NCBI RefSeq assembly: GCF_017356015.1
Contig: NZ_JAFIQV010000002.1
Location: 62,001-126,000 of the forward strand
Length of the DNA stretch: 64,000 bases
Direction: 5' to 3'
Source of the DNA: Azospirillum sp. SYSU D00513
Lineage (GTDB): Bacteria; Pseudomonadota; Alphaproteobacteria; Azospirillales; Azospirillaceae
The position numbers and the translations under genes were made by a program. Shown piece after piece: positions 28,987 to 39,350 of the stretch (within the stretch, counting starts at the first letter, position 1; each line of letters begins with the position of its first letter). Under the pieces are notes generated by a model, which saw nothing but the letters and a program-made list of their open reading frames with translations, had not been told where the DNA came from and made no database searches.

Positions 28987-30195
28987 ATGGCGCGCACCGA
29001 TCATCGCACACCCAACGTCGCGGGGCTGCGGCCCCGGTCCAAGCTGGTCCATGGCGGCATCCAGCGCTCGTCCTTCGACGAGACCTGCGAGGCCCTGTAC
29101 CAGACCTCCGGCTTCGTCTACGGCTCGGCGGAGGAGGCGGAAGGCGCCTTCGCCAACGACGGGTCGCGGCTCGTCTACTCGCGCTTCGGCAACCCGACCT
29201 CGAACATGTTCGAGCAGCGCCTGGCGACCTACGAGGGCGCCGAGTGGGCCTACGCGACGGCGAGCGGCATGGCGGCGGTGCACGCGGCACTCTGGAGCAA
29301 CCTGCGCACCGGCGACCGCATCGTGGCGCCCCGCGCGCTCTTCATCTCCTGCTACTGGGTGATAAAGGAGCTGTCCGCGCGCTTCGGCGTCGAGGCGGAG
29401 TTCGTGGACGGCACCGACCTCGGCGCCTGGGAGGCCGCCCTGTCGCGGCCGGCGAAGATGGTGTTCCTGGAGACGCCGTCGAACCCGGGCCTTGAGGTCG
29501 TCGATCTCGCCGCCGTCTGCGAGCTGGCCCACAAGGCCGGGGCCAAGGTGGTGGTGGACAACGCCTTCGCGACCCCGGTCCTGCAGCGCCCCTTCGAGTT
29601 CGGCGCGGACGTCGTGGTCTATTCCGCGACCAAGCACATCGACGGGCAGGGCCGCTGCCTGGGCGGCGTGATCCTGACCAAGGAGAAGGCCTACGGCGCC
29701 GAGGTCATCCACCCCTACCTGCGCCACACCGGCCCGACCATCAGCCCCTTCAACGCCTGGCTGCTGCTGAAGAGCATGGAGACGCTGGAGCTGCGCGTCG
29801 CCGCGCAGAGCGCCTCGGCGCAGAAGGTGGCGGAGTTCCTGGAAGGCCACGCGAAGATCGAGCGCGTGCTCTATCCCGGCCTGGACAGCCACCCGCAGCG
29901 CGACCTCATCAGGAAGCAGATGACCGGCGGCGGCAACATGCTGTCGATCTTCGTGAAGGGCGGCAAGGAGCAGGCCTTCCACGTCCTGAACGAACTGCGC
30001 ATGGTGATGATCTCCAACAATCTCGGCGACTCCAAGTCGCTGAGCACCCACCCGGCGACCACCACCCACTCCAAGCTGACGCCCGAGGAGAAGGAGCTGG
30101 CCGGCATCACGCCGAACCTGCTTCGCCTGTCGGTCGGGCTCGAGGATCCGCAGGACATCATCGACGACCTGGAGCGCGGCCTCTCCACCCTGTGA
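28987..30195 (+). CDS. metZ: O-succinylhomoserine sulfhydrylase
   Basis: MetZ is a PLP enzyme that makes homocysteine directly from O-succinyl- (or O-acetyl-) homoserine and sulphide. The 402-residue product shows YSRFGNPTSNMFE, ATASGMAAVHAAL, VVDNAFATPVLQ, the PLP lysine in YSATKHIDGQGR, and STHPATTTHSKL near the C-terminus. AGGAG precedes the ATG by 8 bp; a nearer ATG at 28982 is out of frame. Regulation by the SAM-II riboswitch is expected. A perfect GC-rich inverted repeat follows the stop. Confidence 0.97.
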   Translation: MARTDHRTPNVAGLRPRSKLVHGGIQRSSFDETCEALYQTSGFVYGSAEEAEGAFANDGSRLVYSRFGNPTSNMFEQRLATYEGAEWAYATASGMAAVHAALWSNLRTGDRIVAPRALFISCYWVIKELSARFGVEAEFVDGTDLGAWEAALSRPAKMVFLETPSNPGLEVVDLAAVCELAHKAGAKVVVDNAFATPVLQRPFEFGADVVVYSATKHIDGQGRCLGGVILTKEKAYGAEVIHPYLRHTGPTISPFNAWLLLKSMETLELRVAAQSASAQKVAEFLEGHAKIERVLYPGLDSHPQRDLIRKQMTGGGNMLSIFVKGGKEQAFHVLNELRMVMISNNLGDSKSLSTHPATTTHSKLTPEEKELAGITPNLLRLSVGLEDPQDIIDDLERGLSTL

Positions 30196-30207
30196 CGCTC
30201 AACCGCT

Positions 30208-30237
30208 GACGCGACCGGCCCGCGGGCCGGTTGCGTC
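30208..30237 (+). terminator. Inverted repeat after metZ
   Basis: GACGC-G-ACCGGCCC (30208-30221) mirrors GGGCCGGT-T-GCGTC across a two-base centre, with one mismatch. It begins 13 bp after the metZ stop. No T run follows, so it is a weak or factor-dependent terminator or a 3'-end stabiliser. Confidence 0.6.
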
Positions 30238-30328
30238 AAGTGTCAAGTCCCGCACCGGAAGCCCGGACCTTTCGCAGCCTGCCGCTGTTCGAGGGGTTCG
30301 GGCTTTTCGCATTCGGGAGGAAGACGGC

Positions 30329-30847
30329 ATGACGCGCCGAAGGGGTGGAAAACGGGTCACGCCGGCGCGGATGCTGGCGCTCGCGGGCGAACTCGCGCGC
30401 ACCGGCGTGCAGGGCGGGGAGGTGGGGATCGCCGCGGCGCGGACCATCACCCACCGGACCGCGATGATGGCCGCCGCGGCCGGCGATCCCGTCGCCATGG
30501 CCAACCCCGAATTCGTCCGCATGGGGACCGAGAAGCTGGAAGCCGCGGTGGAGGCCGGGCAGGCGATGGCGAAGGGAATGGCCGAGCTGGGCCAAGCCTG
30601 GACGGCGCTCGCGGCCGGGCCGCTCCTGCCCGGATCCCCGGCCTTCGGGCGGGTGCCCACGCCCGCGGACTGGCTCGCTTGGCAGAGCCGGGCGGCCGGC
30701 GCCATGGCATCGGGCATGATGATGGGGGGCATGGCCGCCGGGCTGCGGCTCGCCGAGGCCTGGTCCGCCGTGGCGAGCGCGGGGCTGGCGCCCGTTCACC
30801 GCACGGTCAGCGCCAACGCCCGCCGTCTGGGGCGCGAACGCGGCTGA
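30329..30847 (+). CDS. Phasin-like small helical protein
   Basis: The 172-residue product is almost entirely alpha-helical and Ala/Met-rich, with a basic N-terminus (MTRRRGGKRVTPARMLALAG) and a tract resembling phasin-related proteins (NPEFVRMGTEKLEAAVEAGQ). Phasins coat polyhydroxyalkanoate granules, common in Azospirillum. The resemblance is by pattern only and no catalytic residues are expected. It converges on the SH3-domain gene, 3 bp apart. Confidence 0.75.
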   Translation: MTRRRGGKRVTPARMLALAGELARTGVQGGEVGIAAARTITHRTAMMAAAAGDPVAMANPEFVRMGTEKLEAAVEAGQAMAKGMAELGQAWTALAAGPLLPGSPAFGRVPTPADWLAWQSRAAGAMASGMMMGGMAAGLRLAEAWSAVASAGLAPVHRTVSANARRLGRERG

Positions 30848-30850
30848 CAA

Positions 30851-31468
30851 TCACTCGACGACCTCATTTTCGTAGACGCCCCAGAAGGCGTCGCGAGGGA
30901 GCCAGCCCTTGTAGCCCTGGAGATTGACCTCGCACCACGGACCCTGGCAGCGCTGCAGCCAGCCCATCACCCCCGGTTCCGCACGCGCCACGGCCGGCGC
31001 GCCGTCGCGCGCCTCCTTGAGGATGGTGCGCGTCTCCCCGCGGATCATGATGCTGCGCTTGCCCGACAGCATGCTCTGGTGGACCCAGCCCTCGCTGCCC
31101 TCCCAGTCGCGGATGCGGCGCCAGGTGTCGAACTCCGCCGTGATCTCGACCGGCATTTCCTTGCGCACGAAGACCCATTCCACGGGGTAGCGGACGCCCG
31201 GCCCGCTGCGTGCGTTGACCTCGTTCGAGCGCAGCGTCACGAAGCGGGGCAGGGGCAGGCCGGTGCCATGCACCGGCGACTTGTCCGCCTTGTCCGGCGC
31301 CTTGCCGCCGCTCTCCGGTGCCGCGGCCGGTGCGGCGGGGGGTGCCGCCGGTGCCGCGGCGGCCTGTGCCGGCTGGGTGGCGGGGGTGGCCGCGGACGCA
31401 CCCGACGCGCCGACAGCCGCGCCGGCGAGAGCCAGAGCCAGGGCAAGCGGAAGGCGGAACGTGGACAT
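30851..31468 (-). CDS. Exported SH3-like domain protein
   Basis: The 205-residue product has a signal peptide (MSTFRLPLALALALAG, cleavage near ASA at ~26), a Pro/Ala-rich linker, and bacterial SH3-like domains of the PF06347 type (LRSNEVNARSGPGVRYPVEW, DWEGSEGWVHQSMLSGKRS, GYKGWLPRDAFWGVY). It should act in the periplasm, possibly binding peptidoglycan. It is divergent from the 2-hydroxyacid dehydrogenase, a conserved neighbour pair in alphaproteobacteria. Confidence 0.92.
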   Translation of the reverse strand: MSTFRLPLALALALAGAAVGASGASAATPATQPAQAAAAPAAPPAAPAAAPESGGKAPDKADKSPVHGTGLPLPRFVTLRSNEVNARSGPGVRYPVEWVFVRKEMPVEITAEFDTWRRIRDWEGSEGWVHQSMLSGKRSIMIRGETRTILKEARDGAPAVARAEPGVMGWLQRCQGPWCEVNLQGYKGWLPRDAFWGVYENEVVE

Positions 31469-31680
31469 CCTCTGCACGCGCGAAATCCCTAAAGCAAAAG
31501 CCGAATTCAGAACACTATAGTTAGGGGTAAAGCCCGGCGGCAAGGTGCGGCGGCCCCTGTCCCGCCTTCGTCACACCGCTGTTGCAAGCGCGCACCCACG
31601 TGGTGTCTGGACAGCCCGTGGACTGCTTGCTATGGCAACAGTGCGCCGCGAAGAGCCGGCCTGGAAGGGATCAACGCAAG

Positions 31681-32670
31681 ATGGCCGAAAAGAAGAAACC
31701 GGTGGTCGTCGTGACCCGGAAGCTGCCCGACGTCATCGAGACCCGGATGATGGAGCTGTTCGACACGCGGCTCAACCCCGACGACACGCCGATGCACGAG
31801 GCGCAGATCGCCGACGCGCTGAAGACCGCCGAGGTGCTCGTGCCCACCGTGACCGACCGCATCAGCGCCGAGCTGATCCGTGGCGCCGGTCCGCAGCTGC
31901 GCATGATCGCCTCCTTCGGAACGGGTGTCGACCACATCGACCTGAAGGCCGCGCGCGAACGCGGCATCTGCGTGACCAACACGCCCGGCGTCCTGACCGA
32001 GGACACCGCCGACATGACCATGGCGCTGCTGCTCGCCGTGGCGCGCCGCCTGTCTGAGGGCGAGCGGCTGGTCCGCTCCGGCCAATGGGGAGGCTGGGGG
32101 CCGACGACGATGCTGGGCCACCGCATCTCCGGCAAGCGGCTGGGCATCCTCGGCATGGGGCGCATCGGCCAGGCGCTCGCGCGTCGCGCCCGCGCCTTCG
32201 GCATGTCGATCCACTATCACAACCGCCGCCGCGTCCATCCGGACGTCGAGAACGAGCTGGAAGCGACCTACTGGGACAGCCTGGACCAGATGCTGGCGCG
32301 CATGGACGTGGTTTCGGTCAACTGCCCGCACACGCCGGCCACCTACCATTTGCTGTCCGAGCGCCGCCTGAAGCTGCTGCGCCCGCACTGCTACATCATC
32401 AACACCGCGCGCGGCGAGGTGGTGGACGAAACCGCCCTGACCAGGATGCTCGCCAAGGGCGAGATCGCCGGCGCCGGGCTGGACGTGTTCGAGCATGAGC
32501 CGGCGGTCAACCCGAAGCTCCTGCGGCTCGACAACGTCGTGCTGCTGCCGCACATGGGCTCGGCCACCATCGAGGGCCGCATCGACATGGGCGAGAAGGT
32601 CGTCATCAACATCAAGACCTTCGTCGACAACCACGCCCCGCCCGACCGGGTGATCGAGACGCTGCTGTAA
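31681..32670 (+). CDS. D-isomer 2-hydroxyacid dehydrogenase (glyoxylate reductase-like)
   Basis: The 329-residue NAD(P)-dependent enzyme belongs to the D-2-hydroxyacid dehydrogenase family, closest in pattern to glyoxylate/hydroxypyruvate reductases. Visible motifs: the dinucleotide-binding LGILGMGRIGQALARRA, the catalytic Arg in NTARGEVVDE, Glu in DVFEHEP and His in LLPHMGSAT. ATG 31681 begins MAEKKKPVVVVTRKLP. Substrate cannot be fixed from sequence alone. A good terminator follows. Confidence 0.95.
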   Translation: MAEKKKPVVVVTRKLPDVIETRMMELFDTRLNPDDTPMHEAQIADALKTAEVLVPTVTDRISAELIRGAGPQLRMIASFGTGVDHIDLKAARERGICVTNTPGVLTEDTADMTMALLLAVARRLSEGERLVRSGQWGGWGPTTMLGHRISGKRLGILGMGRIGQALARRARAFGMSIHYHNRRRVHPDVENELEATYWDSLDQMLARMDVVSVNCPHTPATYHLLSERRLKLLRPHCYIINTARGEVVDETALTRMLAKGEIAGAGLDVFEHEPAVNPKLLRLDNVVLLPHMGSATIEGRIDMGEKVVINIKTFVDNHAPPDRVIETLL

Positions 32671-32690
32671 GGGCGGCTTCCGGGCAAGGA

Positions 32691-32725
32691 AAAGGCGGCG
32701 ATCCGGATGGGACGCCGCCTTTTTT
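32691..32725 (+). terminator. Intrinsic terminator after the 2-hydroxyacid dehydrogenase gene
   Basis: AAAGGCGGCG (32691-32700) pairs with CGCCGCCTTT (32713-32722), followed by a T run ending at 32725. The loop is 12 bases. Confidence 0.88.
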
Positions 32726-32759
32726 CGTTCCTGCCCTTCGGCGCAAAGCACCCACTTGT

Positions 32760-32849
32760 CCGTCACCCCCGCGAAAGCGGGGGTCCAGAACTTAGCCATG
32801 TCGTCCCTTTTGAGGAGTTCTGGATCCCCGCTTTCGCGGGGATGACGGG
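32760..32849. repeat. REP/BIME-type inverted repeat pair
   Basis: A left unit (CGTCACCCCCGCG followed by AAAGCGGGGGTCCAGAAC) and an inverted right unit (GTTCTGGATCCCCGC followed by TTTCGCGGGGATGACGG) flank a ~25-bp spacer. Each unit is itself palindromic around GCGAAAGC. The same units recur at 37.3-37.6 kb. It fills most of the gap between the dehydrogenase terminator and the parB stop codon. Confidence 0.9.
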
Positions 32850-32881
32850 ACAGTGCTTGTAACCCAAGGAGGGCTAACTCT

Positions 32882-33778
32882 TCACTCCCCGCCACCGAGC
32901 CGGCGCAGCACGTCGTCGAGCTGGTCGAGCGTCTGGTAGTGGATGGTGATGGTGCCGCGCTTGCCCTGGGGGGTGATGGCGACCTTCAGCCCGATGCGGG
33001 CGGAGATCTCCTCCTCCAGGTTGATGAGGTCCACGTCCTTCAGCGCGGGATCGCCGCCGCCTGCGGCACCGGGCTTCTTGGCCTTGGGCGCCGCGCCGCG
33101 CATCAGATCCTCGGTCTGGCGGACGTTCAGGCCGCGCTTCACGACCTCGCGGGCGACCGCCGCCGGGTCGGAGGCGGTGAGCAGGGCGCGGGCGTGGCCG
33201 GCGGTGAGGTCGCCCTCCTGGACCATCGTCTTGACCGGATCGGGCAGGGCCAGCAGCCGGAGCATGTTGGCGACGTGGCTGCGGCTCTTGCCGAGCGCCT
33301 TCGCCAGATCCTCCTGCGTGTGGTCGAACTCGTCCATCAGGCGCCGATAGCCCTCCGCCTCTTCCAGAGGGGTGAGGTCCTGACGCTGGATGTTTTCGAT
33401 CAGCGCGATTTCCAGCGCTTCACGGTCGGTGAAGTCGCGGATGACGACCGGCACCTCGTGCAGGCCGGCGATCTGCGCGGCGCGCCAGCGCCGCTCGCCC
33501 GCGATCAACTCATAGGACGTGGTCGAGTCCGGGTCGCGGCGCACCAGAAGGGGCTGGAGGATGCCCTTGTCGCGGATGGACTCGACGAGGCCCTGGATGG
33601 CCTCCTCGTCGAACTGCCGGCGCGGCTGGTACTTGCCGGGATGGATGAACTCGATGGGCACCTGCTTGGACTGGCGCACCTTGTCGAGGGCGGTGTAGTC
33701 CTCCGTCTCCTCCCCGAACAGGGCGGAGAGGCCGCGACCGAGGCTGGCGCGCCGCGCGCCGGTCTTGTTGTCTTCCAT
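32882..33778 (-). CDS. parB: Chromosome-partitioning protein ParB
   Basis: ParB binds parS sites, spreads and loads SMC for segregation of the origin region. The 298-residue product has the N-terminal CTPase domain with YELIAGERRWRAAQIAGL, a central helix-turn-helix (EDLAKALGKSRSHVANMLRL) and a C-terminal dimerisation domain (ISARIGLKVAI, KRGTITIHYQTLDQLDDVL). Start and parA stop overlap as TGATG. Three parS sites lie within the window. Confidence 0.98.
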   Translation of the reverse strand: MEDNKTGARRASLGRGLSALFGEETEDYTALDKVRQSKQVPIEFIHPGKYQPRRQFDEEAIQGLVESIRDKGILQPLLVRRDPDSTTSYELIAGERRWRAAQIAGLHEVPVVIRDFTDREALEIALIENIQRQDLTPLEEAEGYRRLMDEFDHTQEDLAKALGKSRSHVANMLRLLALPDPVKTMVQEGDLTAGHARALLTASDPAAVAREVVKRGLNVRQTEDLMRGAAPKAKKPGAAGGGDPALKDVDLINLEEEISARIGLKVAITPQGKRGTITIHYQTLDQLDDVLRRLGGGE

Positions 33779-34629
33779 CAGGCGCTCAGCCTCTTTTCAC
33801 GGCGCAGCACCTCGCCCGCCAGGTGGATGTAAGCTTGGGAGCCAGGGCAGCGCATGTCGTAGATCAGCACCGGCTTGCCGTGCGACGGCGCCTCCGACAC
33901 CTTGACATTCCGGGGGATGACGGTGTCGTAGACCTTCTCCCCGAAGAAGCCGCGCACGTCGGCGGCGACCATGTCCGACAGGTTGTTGCGCTTGTCGAAC
34001 ATCGTCAGCACGACGCCATGGATGTCCAGGCCGGGGTTGAAGCTGCGCTTCACCCGCTCGATGGTGCGCACCAGCTGGCTGAGGCCTTCCAGCGCGTAGA
34101 ACTCGCACTGCAACGGCACCATGACGGCGTGCGACGCCGCGAGCGCGTTCAGCGTCAGCAGGCCCAGTGCCGGCGGGCAGTCGATCAGCACGTAGTCGTA
34201 TTCCAGGGCGCTCTTGTCCACCGCCTGGCGCAGGCGGTACTCGCGCTTGTCCTCGTTCACCAGTTCCAGCTCCGCACCCGAAAGGTCGGCGGACGAGGTG
34301 ACGATCGACAGGTTCGGCACGCTGGACGCGACCGAGGCGCGCTCCAGCGGCAGCCCGTCGAACAGCACATCGTAGATGCCGACGCGCCGGTCGGACCGCG
34401 GGATCCCGAGCCCGGTCGAGGCGTTGCCCTGCGGGTCGAGGTCGATTACCAGCACGCGCTTGCCGATGGCGGCGAGGGCCGTGGCGAGATTGATGGTGGT
34501 GGTTGTCTTGCCGACGCCGCCCTTCTGGTTGGCGATGGCGATCACCCGGGCGGCTGGCGCGCCGTCGGACGGGTCGAGATCCTCCAGGGCTTCGGTCGGG
34601 GGGAGAGAGTCGAGTTCGGTCTCAGGCAC
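33778..34629 (-). CDS. parA: Chromosome-partitioning ATPase ParA
   Basis: ParA is a deviant-Walker ATPase that moves ParB-bound origins. The 283-residue product contains IANQKGGVGKTTTTINLATA (Walker A), VIDLDPQGNASTG and IDCPPALGLLTLNAL. Its ATG overlaps the rsmG stop by 8 bp and its stop overlaps parB, so rsmG-parA-parB are translationally coupled. The order mnmG-rsmG-parA-parB is the classic near-origin alphaproteobacterial cluster. Confidence 0.98.
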   Translation of the reverse strand: MPETELDSLPPTEALEDLDPSDGAPAARVIAIANQKGGVGKTTTTINLATALAAIGKRVLVIDLDPQGNASTGLGIPRSDRRVGIYDVLFDGLPLERASVASSVPNLSIVTSSADLSGAELELVNEDKREYRLRQAVDKSALEYDYVLIDCPPALGLLTLNALAASHAVMVPLQCEFYALEGLSQLVRTIERVKRSFNPGLDIHGVVLTMFDKRNNLSDMVAADVRGFFGEKVYDTVIPRNVKVSEAPSHGKPVLIYDMRCPGSQAYIHLAGEVLRREKRLSA

Positions 34630-35235
34630 GGTCGAGGCCCCTCACGCGCAGGATGGTTCCGGTGGAGTCGGTCCGGCTGTCGAAACGTTCAGCCGTGAAC
34701 CTCCAATGTGGGGTGGAATCGGTCAATTCGTCTTCCACGGTCTGGCCCTTGGGAAACAGCCCATGGCCACGGTCCCCGATGAAGGGATGGGCCCAGGCGA
34801 GCAGATCCTTGAGCGGGGCGAGCGCGCGGGCCGAGACCACGTCGGCGGGGAAGGCGGGCACCGCCTCGATCCGCTTGTTGTGGACGGTCACCTTGACGCC
34901 GGCCTCCCGCGCGGCTTCACGCAGAAAGGCGGCCTTGCGGCTGTCGCTCTCGATCAGGTGAACCTCCGGCACGCCGAGGATCGCCAGCACCAGGCCGGGG
35001 AAGCCGGCGCCGCTGCCAAGATCGACCAGCACGCGCGCGCCTTCCGGCAGCAGCGCGTGGAGCTGGGCGGAGTCCAGGAAGTGGCGGCTCCACAACTCGC
35101 GCATGGTGGAAGGGCCGACGAGATTGATCTTCGGCTGCCACTTGCGCAGCAGCGCCTCGTAGGCGCTCAACGCGTCCAGTGTTTCACGTGAAACGCCGGT
35201 CGCCGCCTGGAAGGCGGACGCGTCCATCACACCAC

Positions 35236-35239
<4 letters not shown>
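34622..35239 (-). CDS. rsmG: 16S rRNA (guanine527-N7)-methyltransferase
   Basis: RsmG (GidB) methylates G527 of 16S rRNA. The 205-residue product has the SAM-binding motif [17 protein letters not shown] followed by [17 protein letters not shown]. It overlaps mnmG by 4 bp (ATGA) and parA by 8 bp. A parS site lies inside its 5' coding part at 35181-35196. Confidence 0.97.
35181..35196. other. parS: parS site within rsmG
   Basis: TGTTTCACGTGAAACG matches the conserved parS 16-mer TGTTTCACGTGAAACA at 15 of 16 positions. It lies inside the rsmG coding region about 12 kb from the predicted origin. Confidence 0.93.
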
Positions 35240-37128
<1,889 letters not shown>

Positions 37129-37288
37129 GGCGCGACCATAACCGAGTGCGTGCGGCGCGCCAAGAGTCCGCGCGGGAATGGGTGCCGTGATAGGGTCTTT
37201 GGTCACAGGCATGTTGGCATGGTTCTCGGCAAGGACGTTACTGGCCGAAGCGTTCCAACGCAGCCTGTTCGATTGAACTTTGCACCTC

Positions 37289-37591
37289 ACCGTCACCCCC
37301 GCGAAAGCGCATAGGCGCTAACTTTCACGGCTGACTGACTGAAGCAAGCATCCGACCACCCCTCCACCGTCATCCCCGCGGACGCGGGGATCCAGGGTTT
37401 CCAACGGTTCCGCTTGGGGAGGAACTGGATTCCCGCTTTCGCGGGAATGACGAGGAGGGAGGTTGCAGGCTTCGGATAACCGGGCCGATGTGCAAAAGTT
37501 AGCGTCTATGCGCGAAAGCGGGGATCCAGATCACCTTCGACAGCTTCGCGCTGTGGGGTTCTGGATCCCCGCTTTCGCGGGGATGACGGGT
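37289..37591. repeat. REP/BIME repeat pair split by a nested element
   Basis: The outer left REP unit (CGTCACCCCCGCGAAAGCG, 37291-37309) breaks off and resumes at 37511 (CGCGAAAGCGGGGATCCAGA); the inverted partner unit lies at 37559-37590 (TCTGGATCCCCGC then TTTCGCGGGGATGACGG). Between them lies a ~207-bp inverted-repeat element that itself carries a second REP pair (about 37370-37395 and 37428-37453). Same family as the repeat at 32760. Confidence 0.85.
37307..37513. mobile_element. Small non-coding MITE-like element inserted in a REP palindrome
   Basis: Terminal inverted repeats GCGCATAGGCGCTAACTTT (37307-37325) and the complement of GCGCATAGACGCTAACTTT (37495-37513) differ at one base. 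The element is flanked by GAAA on both sides (37303-37306 and 37514-37517); equally, the 10-mer CGCGAAAGCG is present at both junctions (37300-37309, 37511-37520). Removing one copy restores an intact REP unit. No reading frame lies inside, so any transposase must be elsewhere. A degenerate single end occurs at 42497-42514. Confidence 0.75.
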
Positions 37592-37630
37592 GAGTGATAG
37601 CTGCCGGTCCGGCAGGCCTACATCGGCCCG

Positions 37631-37646
37631 TGTTTCACGTGAAACA
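37631..37646. other. parS: parS site between mnmG and mnmE
   Basis: TGTTTCACGTGAAACA is a perfect 16-bp parS palindrome, located five bases beyond the mnmE stop codon and about 9.7 kb from the predicted origin. Confidence 0.97.
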
Positions 37647-37651
37647 CCGCG

Positions 37652-38980
37652 TCACTTGCCGATGCAGAAATCCCGGAAGATCACGTCCAGCAGATCCTCC
37701 ACATCGACCCGTCCGGTGATGCGCCCCAGCGCCCGGCTCGCCAGGCGGACGTCCTCCGCCGCGAGTTCGGGGAGTGGTGCGCCGAGCGCGCGGGTCAAGG
37801 CGTCGCGGCACTCCTCCAGGGCGGATCGGTGGCGGGCGCGGGTCAGGGCAGGGACACCGCCGGTGGACAACCGATCGGCGGTCAGCGCGGTCAGCCGCTC
37901 CTCCAGATCGCGCAGGCCCGCACCGGTCCGGGCGGACACCGCGACGGCGGGATGGCCGGCGACCGCCGGTTCAGCCACGCCCGCCACGTCCAGCTTGTTC
38001 AGGACGGGAAGGGTGTTGCGGTCGAGCAGGGCGAGCGTGGCGGCGTCCGGCACGGGAGCCGTGGCGTCGAACACCGCGATCTTCAGGTCGGCGCGGGCGG
38101 CGCGGTCAAGGGCGCGGCGGATGCCTTCCTCCTCGACCTCGTCCGCGGCCGCCTCGCGCAGCCCGGCGGTGTCCGCGAGGATGACGGGATAGCCGCCGAG
38201 GTCCAGATGCACCTCAATCACGTCGCGGGTGGTGCCGGCGCGCGCGGACACGATGGCCGCCTCCCGCCGGGCAAGCGCGTTCAGCAGGCTGGACTTGCCG
38301 GCGTTCGGCGCGCCGACGATGGCGATGTGCAGCCCCTCGCGCAGCCGCTCGCCCCGGCCGTTGTCGTTCAGGTGCGCCTCGATCTCCGCCGCAAGCCGTT
38401 CGATCTGCGGACGCACCGCGTCGGCGACGCCCCCCGGCAGGTCCTCGTCGGGGAAATCGATGTCGGCCTCGATGTGGGCGAGCGCGCGGGTGAGAGCCTG
38501 GCGCCAGCCGTCATAGAGCGAGCCGAGCGCGCCTTCCATCTGCCGCAGGGCTTGGCGGCGTTGCGCCGCCGTCTCCGCGTCGACGAGGTCGGCGACGGCT
38601 TCGGCCTCCGTCAGGTCGAGCTTTCCGTTCTCGAAGGCCCGGCGGGTGAACTCGCCGGGCTCGGCGACGCGCAGGCCGGGCAGGGCGGCGAGCGCCTCGA
38701 TGACGCCGGCCGTCACGGCGCGGCCGCCATGCAGGTGCAGCTCGACAACGTCCTCGCCGGTGAAGCTGCGGGGGCTCACGAACAGGATGGCGAGGCCGCT
38801 GTCCAGCACCTCGCCCGTTTCCGGATGGCGCAGGCGCAGGAAGGTGGCTTCGCGCGGTTTCGGCAGCGGACGGCGGGTGAGGGCCGTCAGCGCTCCGGCG
38901 GCGCCGGGACCCGAAATGCGAACCACCGCCACACCGGCGCGGCCGGGGGCGGTGGCGAGGGCGAAGATGGTCGCGGTCAT
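37652..38980 (-). CDS. mnmE: tRNA modification GTPase MnmE
   Basis: MnmE (TrmE) is the GTPase partner of MnmG in wobble-uridine modification. The 442-residue product has the N-terminal tetrahydrofolate-binding domain (TIFALATAPGRAGVAVVRI), the inserted Ras-like G domain (GAPNAGKSSLLNAL, ADTAGLREA, NKLD) and the invariant C-terminal CIGK. It is upstream of mnmG, but a 523-bp repeat-rich gap with a parS site separates them, so they are probably transcribed separately. Confidence 0.98.
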   Translation of the reverse strand: MTATIFALATAPGRAGVAVVRISGPGAAGALTALTRRPLPKPREATFLRLRHPETGEVLDSGLAILFVSPRSFTGEDVVELHLHGGRAVTAGVIEALAALPGLRVAEPGEFTRRAFENGKLDLTEAEAVADLVDAETAAQRRQALRQMEGALGSLYDGWRQALTRALAHIEADIDFPDEDLPGGVADAVRPQIERLAAEIEAHLNDNGRGERLREGLHIAIVGAPNAGKSSLLNALARREAAIVSARAGTTRDVIEVHLDLGGYPVILADTAGLREAAADEVEEEGIRRALDRAARADLKIAVFDATAPVPDAATLALLDRNTLPVLNKLDVAGVAEPAVAGHPAVAVSARTGAGLRDLEERLTALTADRLSTGGVPALTRARHRSALEECRDALTRALGAPLPELAAEDVRLASRALGRITGRVDVEDLLDVIFRDFCIGK

Positions 38981-38990
38981 GGGGTTCGGA

Positions 38991-39350
38991 TCAGCCCACC
39001 TGTTCGGGCCGCAGCTCGGTCTGCTCCGGCGTCAGCATCAGCCGCTCCACGCGCCCGCCCTTCAGGAGATGCGTGTCGATGATCTCATCCAGGTCGGCGT
39101 TGCTGCGGTAGCTGTACCAGACGCCCTCGGGATAGACGACGAGAGTCGGGCCGAGTTCGCAGCGGTCGAGACAGCCCGCGGAGTTGATCCGCACCCGCGC
39201 GCCGACGCCCAGCTCCTTGGCGCGGGCCTTCATGTAGTCGCGCAGCTTCTCCGCCCCCTTGGCGGCACAGCTCCCGCGCTTGTGCCCGGCCGGCCGCTCG
39301 TTGGTGCAGACGAAGACATGCGCTTCGAAATAAGGCTTGGGATCCGTCAC
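38991..39350 (-). CDS. (2Fe-2S) thioredoxin-like ferredoxin
   Basis: The 119-residue product belongs to the thioredoxin-like [2Fe-2S] ferredoxin family: cysteines in AHVFVCTNERP, KRGSCAAKG, SAGCLDRCELGP. It should carry electrons in the cytoplasm; the partner is unknown. A GTG at 39350 overlaps the stop of the upstream DUF6489 gene as GTGA, indicating coupled translation. It ends 10 bp before mnmE begins and may be co-transcribed with it. Confidence 0.9.
   Translation of the reverse strand: MTDPKPYFEAHVFVCTNERPAGHKRGSCAAKGAEKLRDYMKARAKELGVGARVRINSAGCLDRCELGPTLVVYPEGVWYSYRSNADLDEIIDTHLLKGGRVERLMLTPEQTELRPEQVG

Noticed and set aside
32760..32849. REP pair read as an intrinsic terminator for parB
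   Set aside because: The hairpins lack T tracts and the same units recur at 37.3-37.6 kb, so they are dispersed repeats; a side role in termination is possible but not shown.
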